This document shows, one piece after another, positions 1 to 12,315 of a stretch of 64,000 bases of DNA. Made by a program: the position numbers and the translations under genes. This DNA is from Rhytidiadelphus loreus (taxonomy: Eukaryota; Streptophyta; Bryopsida; Hypnales; Hylocomiaceae), in NCBI GenBank assembly GCA_947034895.1, contig OX344763.1, positions 6,264,501 through 6,328,500 of the forward strand, written 5' to 3'. The stretch's first letter is position 1. Each line of letters opens with the position of its first letter. The notes beneath the pieces were generated by a model, which was not told where the DNA came from, did not search any database, and saw only the letters and a list, made by a program, of their open reading frames with translations.

Positions 1-150
1 ATATTGGTAAATTGGTACACGGTGTAGTGAATTGATTACTTATACGGGAGAGTCAACAATGGCGATGGGTTTATTTTGATGGAGAATGTACTATGTTTAA
101 TCTTGATTTTGCACGTTGTTTGGTGGTACTGGTAAACCTCTAAGTTGTAG

Positions 151-2737
151 AAGTTAATTAATTCCTGGTCTACTGGCATGAATTTGAGTGATATAGAATT
201 GGAGAATGCCAACACCACTCTTGCAAATGCAAATCCCAACCTGCGACTTGGAATAATACCTGCTGGGTCAACGGACACAGTTGTTATCAGGTACTGAACT
301 CCTTATAACCTCCCAAGTTTTTCCTGTGATTTTTTTACTCAGAGTAGGTCATTCTGCAGTGACCTGGAAATGCATCTTAGAGCATTAACCCTCCAGAGTA
401 AAAGACGATTTTTGTAGTTTGTTTGCGGCGTTTGAGTACAGGGAGTTGTCTCTGGGTTTTCGAGAGCCCTGGTTTATTGGTTTGTTCATCATGTTCCATA
501 TGTGCAGTACAACAGGGGCACGTGATCCGTTAACATCAGCTCTTCACATAATTCTTGGAGACAGCATGCCTTTGGACATAGTGAGAATAACGGGCTGGAA
601 GAATCCACGTGATGATACGGCGACGAGTGAGGTGCCAGAAATTCGTTACGCAGCATCGTTTGTTGGGTATGAGAATAATCCAAGTTCAGATGCTATTGAT
701 TAGATCGTGTGTGTCACGTTGACTTTCATATCTTTATGGCCTGTGCTTTGATAAGGTGAGTAACTTTGAACACGCAACAAGGCTTTACGTGACAAGCCGC
801 ATTAACGACTGTTTTGTAACAGGTATGGTTTCTATGGAAATGTAATGAGAGACAGTGAGGATTTGCGGTGGTTGGGTCCTGCTCGGTATGATATGGCTGG
901 CTGTATGGTCTTCATGAAACACAAGTAAGAACTTCTTACTTTGATTCTATTGGTTCCTTAGGGTTGTAGGTTATATCCTCAAACATGTAATCCTTCACAA
1001 ATTGGGCTTGTGAGTAACATGATTCTAAAGCAATGGCTGTGCAACAGGAGTTATGAGGCTGAAATCTCGTTTCTAGATATTCCACAAGATGAATCAGATC
1101 CTCTAACAGAGATGCCGCAAGGCCCATGGACTAGAAAAAAATCCTTCATGTCCAGACACCATGACAGCAAAAAGGTTCGTTCATGGCCTTAAAACTGTAT
1201 ATTGGAAAGCGACAAATTGCTCCATGTAGTTCTTGTGATTATTCTTCGTTCTCGGTTGACTCTCGTGATGAAGCCTCTGGAGGGATCGTGAAGCATAGCA
1301 TAATTTTTTCGACTTTCACTGATACCTCTTGCATTAGGCTGTATGTTATAATAATACTTAATTCAGTTTCATCTGCTCCAACGCTGACTGGCATCGATTG
1401 TTTGCAGGTTGTATGCGTTGCAAATTGTGCAGTTTGTGCGTCAGGGTCTGATTTTTCGCATGTGCTCAATAGTGAGAGTGATACTGAGCACGTAGAGGGA
1501 ATGCAAGCACCAACATGGAAAACATGCCAGACCAAATTTCATAGCATAGGTGCCGCAGTCATGTCTTGTCGGAATGACAAAGCACCCGAAGGAGTGTCTG
1601 CCCACGCACACTTGGCAGATGGTTTGCTTCACTTGATCCTCATCCGAGAGTGTTCCCGTCCTGAGTACCTTAGGTTTGTTCCGTCAGCTATTGCACTTGC
1701 AGTGTGGGAATGATTGGATTGCCTGTTAGTAATTTCAAATGTCGGGTTAGTTCTGGTTTCAGAACAATACGTGGAAGACGTTTGTCTCATTTCGAAGTAG
1801 TTTCTGCTCTTTTGCAAAGTCCTGGGACACACTAAAAGAAATTTGGTTACTGAAGTGCCTGCAGAGTGAATTTAGTTGGTTTTACAGTGTATATCTGCAC
1901 AGTAGTATGTGTTTCCTTCTGTCGTGTGACGTATTGGAGATATTCTCCCATTTTGAACCCACGCCGACTATTTGGGTCTCATTTGTTTCGGATCTATGGA
2001 CGCAGGCAGCTGATCTCCTTGGCTAGGCGTGGTGCAGATCCTTTCAATTTCTCATTTGTTGAGCATTGCAAGGTACGTACCATACATGACAGGTGTATAC
2101 TCTTTTATGATTAATCACGCAGTATAAGCCTCCCTTCTTTCGAACACTTCAAATTCTACAAGATATAAGGGAGAGGATAATATTTGCGTCAAATTAAGCA
2201 TTTTAACTTTTGTCGGATGTGATTTTTGGGAGACGTGGAGAGCTGTGGAGAGATCTCTCGTTACAAGAGCCCCATTTGTTGTGATCAATTTTTTATCACT
2301 ATACACGAATTTCTTTTTCATCTCAAAGAGAAGGTTGTAGAGCACTACCGGTATTTGAGGGACAGTAGATAACCCCATTTGCATTCAAAGCCCATAGACA
2401 TTTAGCCAAGTCATGGTTACACCACCTCCTAATTGAATTCCAATTGAATTTATGAATATTTGAGTTGATTTTGGTAACAGGGGTTGATATTGGATACGGT
2501 ATAAGGTCCCTAGCGGTTTTAGTATCCTCTACCTTCTGTCCGTACAGCTAGAGTTTGACACGGTCGTTGTGCCCGGTTTTCTTATCGGGGCTGCAGACAC
2601 CCTTGTTCACATTTTCGACATGTGGGGACAACGAAAGCGTATGGAGTGTGGATGGTGAGCTACTCCAAGCGCGCCAACTCACGGGCCAAGTATTCCGTGG
2701 GCTCGTCAATCTGTTTGCAAGGGGCCCGGAAACTTGA
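151..2737 (+). CDS. CERK: Ceramide kinase, C-terminal part (5' exons outside the window)
   Basis: Ceramide kinase phosphorylates ceramide to ceramide-1-phosphate; plant homologues (ACD5) restrain sphingolipid-driven cell death. Seven exons can be placed: 151-290, 508-666, 823-924, 1048-1174, 1408-1673, 2006-2072 and 2597-2737. All junctions are GT-AG and all phases agree, giving 334 codons including the TGA stop. The first acceptor (after TAG at 148-150) is the least certain boundary. Recognisable lipid-kinase blocks are LGIIPAGSTDTVV (exon 1), YAASFVGYGFYGNV (exons 2-3), LRWLGPARYD (exon 3), HAHLADGLLHL (exon 5) and SVWSVDGELLQA near the end. VCVANCAVC at the start of exon 5 matches the CxxxCxxC motif that separates ceramide kinases from sphingosine and diacylglycerol kinases. 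The GGDG nucleotide-binding motif and any PH-like domain would lie upstream, off the window. Confidence 0.9.
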
Positions 2738-4202
2738 AAATGATGGTCTGTGCTCGACCAGTTTCGAGAACAAAGGTGTGCGCGCACTACTGAAAGGTGA
2801 AATCAACAGCGATAGTGCCGAATTGCCCATTTTGTAGTATATGATCTGATGTTTTCATTTTGGTAGGGTGGTATTCGCATGGAAGTGTTCAAATAGCGTT
2901 GCAGATATCAGAGTTGCTCTAGTTCAGTACCAGTAAGTCCTTCGTACTTTCATACGAATTCTCGTGTAATTAGGGAAAAGAGAGATGTAAAGTTATAGGT
3001 AGGTAATGAAATACCCGAACCATGTTTAGTTGATGCGTGCGATAACACTCTTTTGTGCTTCACACAACATTACAGATATTGAATAAGCTATCATCATCTT
3101 GAGGCTTGTGTTCCTACTGTCACCTCAAGGTACTCAGAACTATGCTCTGCTTATCACCTAAAATATTCTTTACAGAGGCTTTGTGACACCTTAGAATTGA
3201 CCATGAGGCCCTGAATCTTGAGTATCCATGACGCCCATTCTCCCACTTCGTGTAGAGGCACAATAAAAGGAAGGTAAAATATGAGTAAGATGTGAACATA
3301 GATACACATGGTTGCATTCATGGCTTTGAGTGGCTATAGAACCAAGTACGAATAACAGCTCCTCAGAACAACACTATTTTAGTGAAGTAACTTGACATCG
3401 GTAAATTGGATGGATATGGAGCTTCAATGTCTAAAGATTGCTATGCACTCACAACATAGCGTTCTTGAAAGCGCTTGGGGTTCCCCTTTGTAAATAGTAA
3501 AGCAAATGAATATGCTTGGGGAAGTTTTTGCATTCAAAACATTAAAGAACTCGTGATTGAATAAAATTATTTATTTATTTGCTTTCCAAGAATGTTTGAT
3601 TGGAATGAAAAAGGACTTAATTTGCTTGTCCAAGAATGAAATATGCATGCTCACAATCTGGATTTCTAATCATTTTTCCCTTCAGTTCACGATGTTTTTG
3701 AAGTCGCTTCTTATGTCTGCTTTCATTGAAACTGTCTCTAGAATGCAAAATACCGATGTCTTACAGATATACATGTAATGAATCTTCTACACTCGTCTGG
3801 TGCACGCCCTTGAAACTTCCAGTTTACGCACCCAGTGACTACATTCCTGCACTGCATTGGAATGAATTGATCGATGCCTAGTCATACGTCAAAATGCAAT
3901 GTTGATTCCAATTCTCAAAGTTTAAGGTACAGTACAAGCTTACAGGGGCTAAAGAATGTAGCATCCTCTTCCTCAAGGTCACCTTACAATTTACAATCGT
4001 AATTGTTGATGTTATTCTCAGCAAGACACTTCGCGTGGGCGGCATCATATCCTGACACAGCACACACCTCACCCTACAAGGTCTCTATCTACACAATTTC
4101 CTCAAGCATCAACTCCCAGAAGAAAGGCACATTTCGCCTCTTCTCAAGAATGAAAACTAAAATGGCCGAGGGGACAAAGCAACAATTAGAATCATGTTGT
4201 CT
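2738..4202. other. Intergenic DNA between two convergent genes
   Basis: About 1.5 kb lies between the stop codons of the ceramide kinase (+) and the subtilase (-), so it should contain both 3' UTRs. Short open frames here have no recognisable motif and no consistent splicing. I see no further gene. Confidence 0.5.
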
Positions 4203-7200
4203 CTATATTTGTTTGTAGGTCACAGTTACCGGGACTTGCACCTTATGTCCTAAGCTTCCAGTGAGATAAATACTCCCAAAGCTGGTTTGGTTCACATAAA
4301 TGGAGGTGTCGACAGCCGTAAGAGTGACCGTCAACAACTGCTTGGCCGCAGCAGCAATAGTGAATGTTGGAGGATCAACTGTCACGTTCACACCATTCGG
4401 CTCATTGATGAATGCAGTGTAGGTCTCATTGAGACCACCCACATTAGTCACTGTCCTTGGAACAGTTCGCGAAGTTACAAGACGGCCGATGGTTACGCTT
4501 GGCAAGTTGAGATCTGATGCCAACCCTGGATTTACCGGACACGTTACAGTTGTGATTCCAGCGACTGAAACTTTTTCGGCACACAGGAATGTGATGTAGT
4601 CGTCATAAGCTGCACCCAAAGCAGGTCACTCTTAATAACCACGACAGAAAATGCCGACATTTTGCAAAAAAATAACTCCTAAATGTTCAAATGGTCGAAA
4701 GTGGCCAGTTGCATGTGTACAGAAATGAGATTTTCGAGATATCCAAAAGCTGGTACGCGAAGAAGGCGATTCTAGAATCGTATTCCCAAACTCTATGGAG
4801 CTGGTACTCTGGAATAGCATTGTGCCCAATTTTGGTGACAAGCACGAATCACAAGGTCCGACATCCCCTACAGTTAGCATCTCCTACAATGAACCGTTTT
4901 GCACACAAAGATACATTTCTGGCTCCTACAACTTCTTCTTTCTCTCCTACACATTAGGTTGTTCCACCATCATCTCCACTATTATATTCTATCATTGGAA
5001 TGGCTAAACATAAGCCCCAACATGGATTCTTCATAAAGGATGATCTTCCAACTAAATCAAAAATGTTATGAAATGCCTTACATAATGATTGAGGGGAAGT
5101 ACTCACTTGCATCGAAGATCAAACCAGGATCGAGAGCTGAAGTAGCATCCACAAAGCCAAAACCGAAGTCGAATGCATTGCCAGGTCTCTTATATTGGGT
5201 CATGACATTGGCAACTATATCCCGCTCGTAATCGTAAGCAACAAGATTTTTATTAGCAGAATCAACGTGGACGGCTGTCGTGCTGAGAGCAGATGCAACA
5301 GCAGAAGGGCTCCACGTAGGGTACATTTGCCTAACAAGAGCTGAAGCACCTGCAATATGTGGGGTTGCCATACTTGTTCCACTAATCATGGCCCATTTTT
5401 CACCTGCATGACATGCACCACAAATCAATCCAAAAGCAAACTTGAACACAGGCTTCAATATGGAAGCAAAATAGGGGTGTCAGAGCGCTTGACTCGTAGG
5501 GCAAGATTTCACTATTATCATTGCTTGCGAGTGCTAAGCTAGAGGGCAAGATTCTTGGGCTTACAACAGTTCAGGACCGAAAATAAAAAGAAATGGTGAA
5601 ATCTCGCACTGAAAATCAAGAGCTCTGAAACTCCCTAATGCTCCAAAGCATTACTTGAATATTATTGCCTGGTGAGACATTACCTCGGAAGAGAGGAAGA
5701 CCGGATGTGGCAAGAGGAGTCCAAGCCGACCAAATATCAACACCAGGGGCAACAATATTTGGCTTCAACACATCAGTCACTTCTTCATCAGTAGGTGACG
5801 CTGTCACCAACCCAATATAAAAGTCCGGCCCTCGAGAAGAAAAAGGAGCAATCTTGGGAGGGCCACTGCCGAATGGACCAAACTTGGGAGGCAACTCGTA
5901 GACTGCCTTGTTTCCACTCAACCTTCCTGTTGGACCCACAGCATTTAGCTTCGCAGCTGCGTAGAACGTCTGAAATGACTGTCAAAAGCAAAGACATCGT
6001 ATCAGCAACGGTTGGCACGAACGATTTCTCCAAGATCGGATTCAGAGATGGATTTTAAACCATGGTACACGCTTTGCAAATTTTATAGAGTACATTAGAC
6101 ATCTTACCCCTACTTTTTACCTTCTGTTACACTAATAAATGAGTGTAGTTCATGAATCAATGAAGTACACCATTCCCCACTAAACAAATTGCACCTCCAG
6201 CAACTCAAATCTTTGAATCACATCTAGCATTGGAGTTGCACAACAACAAACAAAAGATTACGGAAGATCAAAATCAGTTCATCCCATTTTCGCTTTCACT
6301 TGAAACTCTTGGAAATCAGTGAACTTGACAATCCAACGGAAAATATAAAAGCGTAGTAATCCAATTGCACCCCTACGAACTCAAATTCTTTAAGCAATGG
6401 CGTTGCACAACATGAGAGAGGAAGGTTGGAGGATGAAGCTCAAGGTGAAACTCAACAATGCACCACGACTGTTACCATCAAAAGCTTTGGCATTACCTGA
6501 AATTGTGTTGCTCCTGCGATGACGATGGCTGGAAAATCTTGGAAATTCCAATAGGAAGGACTGAGGGTCTCCAAAAACCGAACGCTCGCCAAGAGCACCA
6601 ATCCCACAGCACCGGTTGACACTGCTGCGGCGTAAGAAAGGTTGGCCACATTCCCGGCTGTGTAACTGAGACCATTCCATGAACAGACCAAGATCTTGCC
6701 CTTGATAAGGGCAGCGTCAAAGTCCAACGCATCAGCGCAATCGAAGTCGGAGTTCACAACGTTGCCCGCCGCCACAGCATCGACAGCCTTGATCAAAGAG
6801 TAACTCGTAGTGCCGGGTGTTGGAGCTGCACACAGAATGCAAACAATCAGGTGAACAGGACATGAAGCCATCTAATGCCAAGTCTGGCGTTGAAGGAAAC
6901 TATCTCATCCGTGATTCAAGGGATAGGAAGAAGAGGATTATAAATCTTCTCCTCATTCTAAATCCTCAGATCACCCAAAAAGTACACACTTGGACATTCT
7001 AGATTGAGCAGAACGGCTGGGCATTATGACCAACGATTCTCTCGAGCATTATCTAGTTCATTATGCCAAAGGACATGGAAGTTGATAGGGGGAGAGACTG
7101 CAATCTCTCCACTATTTGCAATACTAAATTGCTTATTTCAAAAAAGCCCTATAGGGTACATCTCCATATCAAAAAAAGCCTCACTACAGTCTGTGTGCAG

Positions 7201-10200
7201 GGTTAAATTGAGTAAAGAAGCGAGGATATTGCCGAAGCTTTATATTTTGAGCTCAAGACGTTGCACAAAAAAGATCAACAAGATTCCTTGTGCACGGAAG
7301 CAAAGGCAGCTGATCAAGAATTTGATGAGTATAGGTAAAAGCTTGTAAATTACTTTAGATAATTGTGTCCTCCATTGCCAATACCTGATCCAAATTCAAG
7401 TAATTAGGGTTAGGGTTTCAAACTAGGTCAGAAGGGCAAGCAAGCACTTACGAGAGAGGTTAAATCCGGTGAAGTTCTGGCCATCGCCGGTATACAAGTA
7501 GCCCGGGTACGTGCGATCCGTGGTGGTAGCACCTACAGAGGTCACCCAGGGGCTCCACGAGGAGATCGTGGAAACTCCCGGACCGGAGTTTCCAGCAGCA
7601 TGCGCAACGAACACGTTGGCCTTGACAGCTCCCAGACAAGCCTCCATAAAGCTGTCTGTGTAGGTGACCACGCCCACCGAGGCGGCCTCTGGGCCCAGTG
7701 ACAAACTGAGCACGTCGACTCCATCAGCAACAGCCTGTAATCGAACCCCAACAAAACAACAAATTCAAATTCCATGCCAAATTCTCCTGCCCATCCGGAC
7801 TCTTTCCAAAACGTCAATCTCAGCTGCAGGAAAATATATAGAATAACGTGTATGACGTAACTGGCAGAATAAGAAATTCTTATCCCAAGTCCTTACAGTC
7901 GTCGTCGTTGCGATTCCTTTCTAGACTGCAGTGTCATTCTGTCAGTAAACTTAAAGTGCACACTACGACAAACCTCCACAAGCAAACAGGTACAAAGTTT
8001 ACTGTGTCCTCTCAAACCCTAAAAAATCACTTAGTTGTGATAGGAACGATGGAACCACCTTGTCAATAGCAGCAATGATATCTGAGGTGAATCCTTGACC
8101 CTCCTCGTTCAACGCCTTGTAAATTGATAAACTGCTAACAAGCACAGAATGTGAGAAAATCCGGTAATGTTTGAATCGGACTTCACTGAGCAACTACCAT
8201 TGAGTCTCTGCTGGATTCCTCCTGATTAAGTAATCAACATAGACTCACCGTGCTCTAGGGGCAACGCCACTGGCGCTGCCGTACTCCTGACCGTTCACAA
8301 CCACAGGCACTCCATTATTGCCTGCAGCAGTACCCGCACAATGCCTGCAGAAACAAACAAGATGGGAGAGGCACAGTAGGATTCAGTGAATTCGTAGAAT
8401 TCTAAAATTCATCATTTTTCCTTCGCACTTCGTCCCTATTCTCTCAGTTCAAAACTTAGGGTTCGTTGGCAAGCTTCAGTGCCTTCAGTTCTCCATGCAA
8501 ACTTCTTCAACTCCGACAGGGGAAAACATTGTGGAAATCAATGAACTGATTGACTTTTTTAACTCCAACCCTAAATTGCACTACATCTCATTTCTCTTAC
8601 AAAGAATGGAGAGTTGAATGGCAGGACTTATGACCAGTTTTAATGCACTTTAATACTCAATAAATTTGCTGAATAAAAATTCCTTGAAAGCTCTAACTAG
8701 AAGACTCTCACAAAGTCACACCTTCCAACAACAATCAAGACGGTGAATTGGTGAATTTAGGAGGAAGGAAATCCACAATTGGATTGTGCAAAACTTCCCT
8801 TTTCACACAAAATTCTAAGGATGAACATTTGCACTTCTCTCTTACAAAGAAGAATTCTCTATCATCCATAGGACATTTCTAGGCTATCACGTCATTACAA
8901 GGTTAAATGAATTGGATTTCACCTCATTCACTAGAAGCACTAACCAAATACTTTTGAAGAAGCTACATGTTATTCATCAACATGGGAGAATGAGAAAGCA
9001 TACAACTGGAACACCCTAAGAACATTTTCACACCAAAGAGATATCTTAACCTTTAGGGAGGCATATCTTAATTTTAGGAGGAACAAAATAAATCCTTGGT
9101 ACTGGCCTAAAGATGGAAATTGAAAGCAAATATAGTAGTCAGACTAATTTGACCTCTTGCTTCAAGTGGGGTTATTCAATCCCTCTATTACCGCTTACAT
9201 CCAATTTATGAATCATAACTAGTTTCATTATCCTTTGAAGTCTTCATTCATAATAGTTTTGGGGTCAGCTTTACGATTATTATTCATCCTCAACAATAAG
9301 AGTTTTTCCCTTTGGGTGAATATAAAGTAATTAGACCTAAGATAATTTTAAAAGCATTTGATAATGGTTCCTATTATTATATTTTCAAAGTTTTTGAAGA
9401 GCTTGTTGGGAATCAAAAGAAGAATCCCAATTCCCTTTGTATTCATATGAATAAACTATAAACATTCAAAGTGCTAAAAATAGGTGTATTCAAAATTAAC
9501 CTCTAGGCAGCTCTTACAAATGAAGATGATGGACTATAGATGACAAAAAGAATTGCCACCAATCCTTCCAATTCCCAAACTTCCAATGCCCTACAAATAA
9601 CCATTTTAATTTAGTAGTCCCTCTATCCCGAAATGATCTTTTGGTTCCGGTTGCATGTTCCCTAAATTAGCTTTAAATTATCTACTAGGATCAAAAGCAT
9701 GTTGTGCATCTATACTTATAATTAAAGTTGTGATCCAAAATAGAATAGAAGGCCTCGGCTTCTTTTTAGCCAAAATAGCTACAACAAATTGTTACCAAAT
9801 TTGAGACTTTGAGATTACATGTAAGGTGTTGCATGTAATTGTTATTAGAAATCAATGACCTCCAGTGCTCCTTGAGTATACCCTCCAAATCCCACTTTTT
9901 AACGTCTCAAAACTATACTTTGAAAAAGTAATTTGAACTCAAAGTTCCAAGACAGTAGGAGTGCATTGAACTCTACTTACAACTCAAAATAAATTTGAAA
10001 AATGTTATTTTCAACTTTAATTCAAAACATTTTGTTGAACAGAAATATCATTTTAGGATGGAGGGAGTACATATTAATTCTAAGACAGTCAATCTTAAAA
10101 GCTTTGCGGTCGTAGAAACATTATGGGGAACATGTACAACTTTAGAAAAGTATCATGTGAAGAGTGGAGTTGTCTAAACAATGACAATTCTTTCTATCCA

Positions 10201-12315
10201 AAAATACTATACCATTCAATTATGAATCTATAGGAATCTATTCAATTTTAGGTCGCAATTATTAAGTGAAGATACCTCACCCTAACATCACATGCCAAAT
10301 TTGTTGGGGTTTTGCAAGTGCAAGTGCACAAAACATATCCTACCCTACAAATTGGAGTTTTGTAGGTCAAACAATTCCCATGACCAATCACAACTCTACC
10401 AAACCCTTCCACACCCGAAAACACAACATCCCCACAATTGAGTTCAAATTTTTAGCCCACCCCCAAAACGCAACCACGAGCCCAATTCACGCAACATAAG
10501 CCCCCCAAACCCACCACCCATCACGCCGAAGCAATCCCAAGGGCGTCAACAACTCACGTTCCATGTCCGTTGCCGTCCAAGGGACTGCTCACATCCAGCG
10601 TCGACACATTCCCATTCTGTTTTGCCGTCTCGAAGAACTGCTGCGCCCCCACAATCTTCCCGTTACAGAACCCCCCAGGCACGCGCGCATCCGTCCCGCA
10701 CGGCGCCGTGAACGTCGGGTGCACCCCATACGGCTTGGTGGTCGAATTCGCGAAGCTCGGGTGGTCAGGGTAGATTCCCGTGTCCACCAAGCCGATCACC
10801 ACATCTTCTCCCGCACTGCTCACCCCGCCGGATCTGTTCCAAGCTCCGCCAGGGAGGGCCATGTAGTCGGGAGAGTGGGTGGTGCTGATGCGCATCAGGG
10901 CGTCGCGCTCCACGCGGGACACCGCGGGGTTGTCCCGCAACAAGGAGACCTGGCCCACAACCAGAACGCAACTCCCGTTTTCTCAATTATCAAATTGCTA
11001 CTAGGGATCCATGTGGATCACGATTAAGGGATACAGATTTGGTTACGAGAGATTGAGGCGAGATATGCGAGATTGATTTGGATCCTAATTTATGGAACTC
11101 TGATATGGTTCGCTGTGGATATGGAAACACTGTGTGTATCCCCATTGAGGGATGCCAATTGTGAAATTGGTTTGGCTACGGATATGGAACACTGGTTATC
11201 TGGATCCCCATTGAGGAGTGGCAATTCTGAAATGGGTTTGGTTATGGATATGGAACACTATCTGGATCCCCACCATTCAGGGGTGGCAATTCTGAAATGT
11301 TTCGCTAGGGAAACCTAACACTAGCAGGATTCCCCATGGAGGGCGGTTAGAATGAAGAATCGGGAAATCCCCACCTGCGGTATACACAGGCAGTCTTAGA
11401 TGTATCCTGTTCAAGATGTTTATACTAGGGACATCTTGCAGCGGAGGTTACCGACTCTACATGTGTCCCCTGATATGGTTCGCTATGGATATGGAACACT
11501 CTCTGGATCCCCATTGAGGGGTGGCAATTCTGAAATGATTCGCTATGAATGTGTAACACTGTTTGAGTGAATCCCCATTGAGGAATGGCAAGTACCTGAG
11601 CTTCGCTTAAGTCGAGGGCGGCGCCATTGAAGACGTGACTGTAGTCGTGCATCTTGAGGTACTTGCTGTTCGCTGTGCCCAGCCACGAGTCGAGCAAGAC
11701 GTCGTGCTGCGCACTCACGTCCATGGTGTCCGCTCCCATCACCGTGTAGAGCTCCGATAGCCCTTGTCTGCGGGGCACGTATCCGAAAACAACAACCGTA
11801 CGTTACATTTGGACCCATTAATGGCGAATCTAGCAGGAAGGTAACGGACAGGAAAATTGTTTGAGAATCGAAGCAGAATTGGAACTAATGGTCGGCGGGA
11901 TGTTCAGTGAAAGGGGTACATTCAAAAAATGGGTTGGAATTTGAAGCGATTCTACTCCAGCTCACTATCTCCTGTCATGAGAACGACGAACCCGTTTCTA
12001 ATGTAAGGAATTTTGCTAGATTCAAGGTTTTGCAAGAGCCTCTGGATTCAAGGTTTCGCAAAGAGCCTCTGGATTCAAGGTTTTGCAAAGAGCCTCTAGA
12101 CTCAAGCAAGCTGAGTACGTGCGTCGTCCACTAGCCAGGCGTTCCCAGTACAAGAGAAATTGAATTCGGAGAAAAAGGGAGAAGAGAACAACTTACTCTT
12201 TAAACACGACCACGTACACATCGGCATTCACAACAGTCAAGCACCAGGCTACTAGAGTGCAATACAGAAGACGCATTAATACGCCGAACTCGCCTTCCGA
12301 TTTCTTCCTCGCCAT
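4203..12315 (-). CDS. Subtilisin-like serine protease, SBT2-like, ten exons
   Basis: Secreted plant subtilase (peptidase S8). Exons on the minus strand are 12315-12197, 11767-11596, 10949-10558, 8344-8249, 8131-8059, 7734-7452, 6825-6497, 5969-5684, 5403-5107 and 4609-4203. All junctions are GT-AG and phases agree, giving 818 codons with a TAG stop. The start ATG precedes a signal peptide (LLYCTLVAWCLTVVNA, about residues 15-30). An inhibitor_I9 prodomain follows to about residue 115. Catalytic Asp is D153 (IGLVDTGIYP), His is H226 (GNGHGTHCAG), the oxyanion Asn is N333 (HAAGNSGPG) and Ser is S594 (SGTSMATPH). A PA domain fills roughly 380-490 and a fibronectin-III-like domain forms the C-terminus (VPRTVTNVGG). 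ASGVAPRARLSIYKAL and the short non-PA spacers resemble the Arabidopsis SBT2 group. Family is certain; subgroup is inferred. All catalytic residues are present, so the enzyme should be active. Confidence 0.93.
11090..11595. repeat. Degenerate tandem repeat in subtilase intron 2
   Basis: Units of roughly 70-80 bp built on the phrases ATGGATATGGAACACT, GGATCCCCATTGAGG and GTGGCAATTCTGAAATG occur at about 11115, 11180 and 11245, and again at about 11475 and 11545. The last degenerate unit ends a few bases from the intron's 5' splice site at 11595. The middle (11330-11460) is non-repetitive. Confidence 0.75.
12020..12105. repeat. 27-bp tandem repeat, about three units, subtilase intron 1
   Basis: ATTCAAGGTTTTGCAAAGAG followed by CCTCTGG is repeated three times with one or two changes per unit, then decays into CTCAAGCAAGC. 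It is intronic and has no evident function. Confidence 0.8.

Noticed and set aside
10563..11027. 154-codon plus-strand open frame, Arg-rich
   Set aside because: Antisense shadow of subtilase exon 3, which carries the catalytic Asp and joins its neighbours in phase.
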